Source: Microstegium vimineum (Eukaryota > Streptophyta > Magnoliopsida > Poales > Poaceae). From it: a stretch of 64,000 bases of DNA. A program made the translations under genes and the position numbers. The stretch spans positions 7,378,818 to 7,442,817 of the forward strand of contig CM039134.1 of NCBI GenBank assembly GCA_022036555.1, written 5' to 3'. Below are positions 58,076 to 64,000 of this stretch, one piece after another (position 1 is the stretch's first letter; the number at the start of each line of letters is the position of its first letter). Under the pieces are notes generated by a model. It was given only the letters and a program-made list of their open reading frames with translations. It ran no database searches and was not told the origin of the DNA.

Positions 58076-58419
58076 AATGGAACAGCAGGGACCCGCTTGC
58101 ATTGTACTTCCTGCCGCATGCGGCCTCTCCCGTCCAGCAGTGGGGTCCGCTTGCAATAGCTTCCCTTGCACTATACGGAGTACATCCGGCCTCTTCCCGG
58201 TGGCGTGCTTTTTTTATTGGAAAAACATCCAGTGTGCATAGCGCACAGCCTGAGACAGTCAGCATCATTCAACTTTTCAAGACGTCCAATCAAAAGCAAA
58301 GGATACGACCTCTCGAAGTGCACAGTACCAAGCAGCAGCAGATATAGCACACAAGAGGTAGATGATGAAGTAGCAAGGCTGAACCCACCCTAGACCGTTG
58401 CCTGGTCTTTGCCACGTCA

Positions 58420-58590
58420 GTATATTTGCGGCTTCACCATACATGGAGAAGCAAAGGAGAAATGTCGTTCCATGAATGATGAAGTGGACAAAAAAGTTAG
58501 CAATAAAAAAAGTCACTCGGTGTTAGAATTATATTTAATTAAAAAAAAGTTAAAATTAAAAAAAAAATCGCTGCTGCTGCTCTCGTTTTC
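58420..58590 (+). repeat. Dispersed repeat, copy 2 (inverse of 54105-54300)
   Basis: Contains CATACATGGAGAAGCAAAGG, AATGATGAAGTGG, TTAGAATTATATTTAATT and a terminal ATCGCTGCTGCTGCT, mirroring 54105-54300. Here the internal block is single. Confidence 0.65.
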
Positions 58591-61225
58591 TGCACGTCAT
58601 TTCTTCGTCCACACCAAACCAGACCAAACCCGGCGGCCAGTCTAGTGGTCTGGTCCCGTTGTTTTCTCGGCGGCGGGGGGCGAGGGGCGGTCGGTGAGGC
58701 CTCAAGATGCAGGTTTTAATGGGTTAACCCAATGACTCAAAACCCAAAAATAAGTATTTGACGTTATTATCCATTAAAACGACCCATTTATTGTTAGTGT
58801 TAAACACCATTGTGCTCACCGGGTAACCCAGAACCCAAACAATACACATGCGTAGAGAGTCCACGGTACCGCCGCACATGGCCTCGCCGTCGGCGGGCCA
58901 GACGAGCCTGTTCCGAGCAGTGGCGTGAACGCGGACGCTCCGATGCCCCTCCTCGTACACGCGCACACGCAAGACGCTGCATAGCTGCGCGGCTACGTCT
59001 AACCGGCTGAGCGTCACCGTCGGATGCTCCAGCGACCTCCGGCCCAGGGCACGGCGAGGCCAGCCACCAGCACCCCCATACCCCTTTCCACAGCACAGCG
59101 CAGCGCCATGTATATCGCACAGAGCAAGCACCGGCCGGCAGAATGCTCTGATTTGCTCCTCGGTTCGTTGGCTTGATGACATCACCCTAAACGCCATGCA
59201 TACATTATGCCCGTTTTCCTTTAGAAAATCAATTCCAGAAATACATGACAGATACGTATCAGACAGCAGCAACAAACATGAGCCATCCATCTCTCAGTCT
59301 ACGGCCCAAATTAAAAGAAAGTATGGGCGTGTGGCCTCCGTGCCGCCCCAGACTCTCGTCGTCCGACTCACGATCAGTGTTTTTCGAGTGGAACTGAAAA
59401 CTTCCAACAAAATGGGTTGAGTCCAAAATAAATTAACTGGTAGAGTGGGTTGGTGTTTGGGTTAACCAATGCTAACCCACTTGCAAGCTGAGTGAGGCCG
59501 CCTTCGCCGCCGTGCTGCCCTTTCGGCCAGGATGACGCGCAGATGGGATCGGGATGGGATGATGCATCATCTCCGAAAGAGACGTCCGTCCAGGACCCCG
59601 AGGGAAAAGCGCTGAAACCGACGCCAGATTTCCCCGACCCCGGCCAGCCTATCTAGCGCGGAAACCCGGACCGGGCCGGGGATGCTCAGCTCAGATCACC
59701 ACGGGGTTTTCCGGCGGTCGTTGTGGCCGGAGCAGTCGCCGTCGTGCTCGATCGAGTGAGTCCGCCGGCCAGCCAAGGATAGATGCATGAATCACGTACT
59801 AGTAGAGAGTCGTATACCGAGAAACAGTTAGGACGGCAATCCGGAATTTGCGTGGCGTTGGCTCAACACTACCATTTCATTGTGGTCTCTCTGATCTCTG
59901 CACTCGAGTGCAGTTTTTTTTCCTACGGTGTGACGAGGAAGCGAGAAGAGAGACTCGCCGTCTTTTTCACTCGAGGAAGATGGGTGGATGGATGGAGGAG
60001 GACCTAATAAACAAGAAAAAAAGGAGAAAAAAAAGTACACGCAGTTTCTTGCCTTTTGCTTTTGCAGCCTACTACCTCACGACTCACGTCATCGCCGACG
60101 CAGCACGCAACCTTGACCTAACAATTCTCATCCTCCAATCGAATCTTGCCAAACCCAAAGCAAAACAAAGCAAAGGGGGAAAAGGAAAAAGAAAACGAAA
60201 ACGAAAAGAATAGTGGAATCCCATTAGGCCCACGTACAAGCCCAACCAGCCGACTCGTTGCAGCTTTAGGCCCGAGCAAGGAGGAGGAGAGTCGCAAGGG
60301 AAAGCACCACCGTTTCATTGGGCCGGCCTTTTTCTTTTTTCTGAAAACTTATTGGGCCGGCCTTCCGGTGCGCGCTTTTCCGTGCATCGCCACCGACAGC
60401 TCTCCGGCCCGGTTACCCTTTTCCCGGCTCGCCCGAACCCCTCCCTTCTTTCTCATCCATCCACCGGCACCGCGGTCAGCCGCCAAGGAGTTTATTCCGG
60501 TCGCCACCAGCGTTCCCCACCTTGTCTGAGATAGGGTCAAAGGCTAGCTATCCGGCACAATATGCAGTGCAAAATTCATCTTCCATAGAAATTCAAAAAC
60601 CATTTTTTAAAAATATTTGAGTCGAATTTGGATACATCCTCCTACACTTTCCATGCCACATCGGATGTTTGACACTAATTTGGAGTATCAAATTGAAATC
60701 TCTACTCCTAAAAAGAGCAAACAGGAGACGTCAACACTTCAACGTGCCTCCGCGCCGACAGGTGGGCCCCACTCGCAACCACCTTGCGTACCGCGTCGAC
60801 GCGTCGTCCCCATCCCACCGACCCGTCGCGCCGACCTCCGTCCCCATCTGCCGCGGGCTCCGTCGCGGGCTTTGCCGGCCATTATTTGCAACGTAAATAT
60901 TTAATGTGTCTGTCATACCTCCATGTATTTCTTGGTATCTATAATTTAGGCTCTCACGCCGGATAAAACGGGATGGAAGGAGTATATTCTTGTGTTGAAA
61001 ATTTTGAGGGCCCGTAGTAACGCACGGGCATATGCTAGTAATCTATTAAGCCTAATTAATCCATGATTTGATAATATACGGTGTAAACATATGTTAATAA
61101 TAAATTAATTAGAATTAATAGATTTATCTCATGAACTAGTCACATATTCTAAAATTCATTTTATAATCAGCTTTATATTTAATCTTTCTAATTAATATCC
61201 GAACATCTAAAAATAACGACTCTAA
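58591..61225. other. Intergenic, no gene recognised
   Basis: About 2.6 kb. A 188-codon minus-strand frame at 58724-59290 and several frames near 59850-60530 lack any recognisable domain, splice context or codon pattern, so no gene is called. GGGTTAACCCA-type strings near 58720 and 59459 form a loose inverted pair around this region. Confidence 0.4.
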
Positions 61226-61379
61226 GGGGGTGTTTCGTTACAACCCCCTAAACTTTAGTAGCTAAACTTAGATGATTTTACACCCTCTAAAGTGCCCCCG
61301 AAACTTTAGTTGATGCACTAAACTTTAGAGGACACAACTTTAGTGACCACTAAACTTTAGGGGTAAAACCAAACACCCC
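61226..61379. mobile_element. MITE, about 154 bp
   Basis: Ends are GGGGGTGTTTCGTTAC and AAAACCAAACACCCC. The interior has several AAACTTTAG / CTAAAGT strings in both orientations. The flanks (TAA left, TAC right) give an imperfect three-base duplication. Confidence 0.65.
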
Positions 61380-61766
61380 TACGAGATGTACTGAAACCTT
61401 TGCGGCCTGACTCCTAATTTAGTAATGTACGATATGACGAACTAACGACCTCCACTGTCAATTGCTATCTAGAAGAATTCCAACTTTCCAAGCAACAAAC
61501 AAGCATGCATGGCATCGATGCCAGGGCTACCTAGCTAGCTAGCTAGGCAGCAGCGTTCGTATCTGCCTAGCTCACTGCTAGGTTCATAGAATATAGACAC
61601 GCGCGCGTCATGTCAGGATTAACTTATTAACCACGATAATGACAAATATGCCTATTAATTTGCTTGCTTCCGCGTGAGATGCATGGCATTGGACATTGAT
61701 GCCTTTCCTAGGATTAACTAGAGTTTGTTGACATTCCTGCTCCGCCGGATAAAAGAAGCGCCGTTG

Positions 61767-62775
61767 AGAATGCGAGATTTGCATATATGCTAAATGGTTT
61801 GTCTTTTCATCCTCCCTTTGGATTAAATCTTATGAAATTGCTTTGGGTTACTAGTATGAGATCAGATCTCTCAAGTAAAATTTTGCTTGTTTTGTGTGTC
61901 TACCTCTCTTTGAATTTCTTCATGTTGCAAATCTAATTATGTGCTTTTTCATTCCTGTGTTTTGATAATCATGTGTTCCAACAAGTCCCTAACAGTTTTA
62001 GCTAGGTCTTCAAGATATAACTTTTGTTTTTTTAATTAAAATATGACGGTAAGGCCATCCTCAATGAGAGTTTCATCTCTCAGTTTCTAATGCTCTCATA
62101 TTTTGGTAACAATGCACAAGAGTTTTATGAGGATGAAACTCTCTCTACTCCCATAAAACTCTTATCATCTCTCTTTATAAATAGAGTGGCATATCAGCTT
62201 GTTTAATGCTCATGAAACTCATTGAGACTGGTCTAACAACTAACAATCTATAAACATGACATTCCTGCTGGGACAGAAAACAGAAGCGTCGTGAAGATGC
62301 AATGCCAATAGTTAGTTTGTCTTTTCTCCTATCAAGATTTGCATATGTGCCAATAGTTTTTCTTTCATCCTCCTATTACAAATGTAACACTCGACTCTAT
62401 ATGTTACTAAGACCCTTTCAAAACAAAGAAAAAAATATAGGAAGTTTAGATGATCATAATCCTAAAATTTCCTATATATCCATTTGGAACAAAGGATGAA
62501 ATCTTATGAAATTCCTTGTTGGATTACTATAAGACTATACCTCACGAAAACTTTCCTTTATCTATCCCTTTCTTTGAACTCCTATTTTTTTTACATTACA
62601 TCTAAAGCAGGCAACAATGGAAAACTTTCTTGATTTTTAAATTTCCTTAGGATTGTAGGTTTCATGCAACTCTAATCTTGTGCTTCCCCATCCCTGTGTT
62701 TTGAGAATCCTTGCATTCCAAAAAAGTCCTAACAATTTCAGGTCTTCGAGATATAACTTTTTAAATTAAAGTGTT
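61767..62775. repeat. Diverged tandem duplication of non-coding sequence
   Basis: A unit at about 61767-62052 (landmarks AGATTTGCATATATGC, CATCCTCC, AAATCTTATGAAATTGC, CTGTGTTTTGATAATC, TCTTCAAGATATAACTTTTG) recurs at about 62325-62775 with the same landmarks in order plus extra sequence. No coding potential. Confidence 0.75.
62053..62233. mobile_element. MITE, Tourist-like, 181 bp
   Basis: Ends are GGCCATCCTCAATGAGAGTT and CATGAAACTCATTGAGACTG (then GTC), flanked by TAA (62050-62052 and 62234-62236). It sits at the 3' edge of the first copy of the local duplication. Confidence 0.8.
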
Positions 62776-64000
62776 ATTGTAATAATCAAATAAACATTTA
62801 GAATTATGAAAGGACTTATAACTTATAAGATGTTCAAATATATACATGGGACTCTTTTTTGTTCACAAGCTAACTAGTTAGAAATATAATAATGATGTTA
62901 ATGAAGTTTTAGATTTTTGTACATTTTCTTAGAGCACCAAGTATTTATGACTATAGATAGAGTAACTGTCTAGTGTCTACCAGCTTGTTTAATTGTCCTA
63001 ATCTAAGTCCCTCATGATTTCTCTTCTTGTAACAAAGTTAGAACATATCTAAAACTTATCATTAAGCTCTAACATTTTTAGATATATACTTGAAAGACAA
63101 TTTAAGCTTTATTCTTTTTTTAGAAAGAAGCATTAGTCTACAAACACCACCCACCAAGAGTTTAAACTTGTTACAAGTTTCTAACTAAAGACTGAGATTG
63201 TACAAAAAATATAATCCATTAGACATAAAAGCTGCATGGCAGTACGATTCAAGGATATGAACTTTGCAATTATTTGAGCATTGCAATTGAGCCCAAAGTT
63301 GGATCTAGCTAGTGTGCCCCCCTTAATAAAGAGAACCTACAATTAATAGTCCCAAGTCGACAATAGCTAATTATATTTGTTCCTCCCCAATGGACCAACT
63401 ATATATTGAACATATGCAAAGTATTTGTTGGTGTTTTGAAGTCGACACCAAATAAGCATCTCACCATGGAAAACACACATAATAACGTTCAAAGAACTAA
63501 TTTTAGATCATTTTCGATTTACTACTACAAAACACTAAATCTTACTCATGTTCCAAGTTTCTCTTAGCTAGATTATCCTTTGCAGCCCTACCTGAGCACC
63601 GATGATCATATGCACATCTCCTCCCTCTCTTATTTTAATACTTGACATCAATTAGTTCAGTTTTGAACTAAGCAAACATCACATGTTCAAGAATGGAGCG
63701 GTAGCAAAGCAATAATGTTGCCGATCAAGCTGGTCTTGCATGAATTCACGTTTTTCATTTAATAGTGAGGACCACAATAATGATTTTAGACATAAAAGGT
63801 CTTGTAAATACACTTATTGACATCTACTACATACTGAACTCAATCACACTTACAACCATTGGAGCACTTCCTTCAACTTATGAATTCGAATTATTCAACT
63901 TTTCATACCAAACTATCCATAAGATGCACACAAATGTGTGACTAGTGCCTAGCTAATTTCCTACTCATATGTATTACTCGTCCCTTGCTATGACACCACA
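62776..64000. other. Intergenic, no gene recognised
   Basis: About 1.2 kb of AT-rich sequence to the window end. I find no open frame, RNA gene or repeat that I can support. Confidence 0.45.

Noticed and set aside
58724..59290. 188-codon minus-strand ORF
   Set aside because: Composition and lack of any recognisable domain or intron context do not support a gene; it may still deserve a database search.
60146..60529. 127-codon plus-strand ORF with a Lys/Glu-rich start
   Set aside because: The charged start comes from an A-rich simple stretch, and the rest has no domain.

Overview
This is nuclear DNA from a grass, most likely an Andropogoneae species (the sorghum, sugarcane and maize group). 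The evidence is GC-rich monocot-type exons, GT-AG introns, a cytokinin dehydrogenase very close to maize CKX1, and dense grass transposons (Tat-lineage Ty3/gypsy, Tourist/Harbinger and Stowaway MITEs, CACTA, hAT, Mutator). Nothing bacterial, organellar or viral was seen.

Layout. Positions 1-9573 hold no recognisable host gene. They carry a MITE, a short hAT element split by a 3.8 kb solo LTR (both target-site duplications intact), another MITE and a truncated CACTA end. Positions 9574-22736 are one young Ty3/gypsy element of the Tat type: two 1030 bp LTRs, a sense gag-pol broken by several one- or two-base lesions and a stop, and an antisense five-exon gene for a 967-residue plant-mobile-domain (PMD) protein whose predicted frame is open. 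Two Harbinger-type MITEs then lead to a cytokinin dehydrogenase gene (24391-26552, plus).

Three further host-type loci lie on the minus strand: a seven-exon WD40 gene (33139 to 29699), a 22-exon gene for a large glycine-rich, cysteine-containing multi-pass membrane protein (46032 to 35733), and a Mutator-type element (47198-48555) carrying an internally deleted GRAM-domain (GEM-like) gene fragment. From 48.6 kb to the end there is no convincing host gene. That part holds MITEs, a LINE 3' end with a 17 bp target duplication, two solo LTRs (one splitting an older repeat), and a diverged tandem duplication near 62 kb.

The host genes form no operon or pathway. The cytokinin dehydrogenase degrades the hormone, the WD40 protein is probably a scaffold, and the large membrane protein has no role I can name. 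The most unusual item is the open, spliced antisense PMD gene inside a retrotransposon whose own gag-pol is interrupted. The captured GRAM gene in the Mutator element comes second. Several one-base lesions sit at homopolymers, so assembly error must be excluded before calling them biological. All exon coordinates were read by eye from splice signals and phase.
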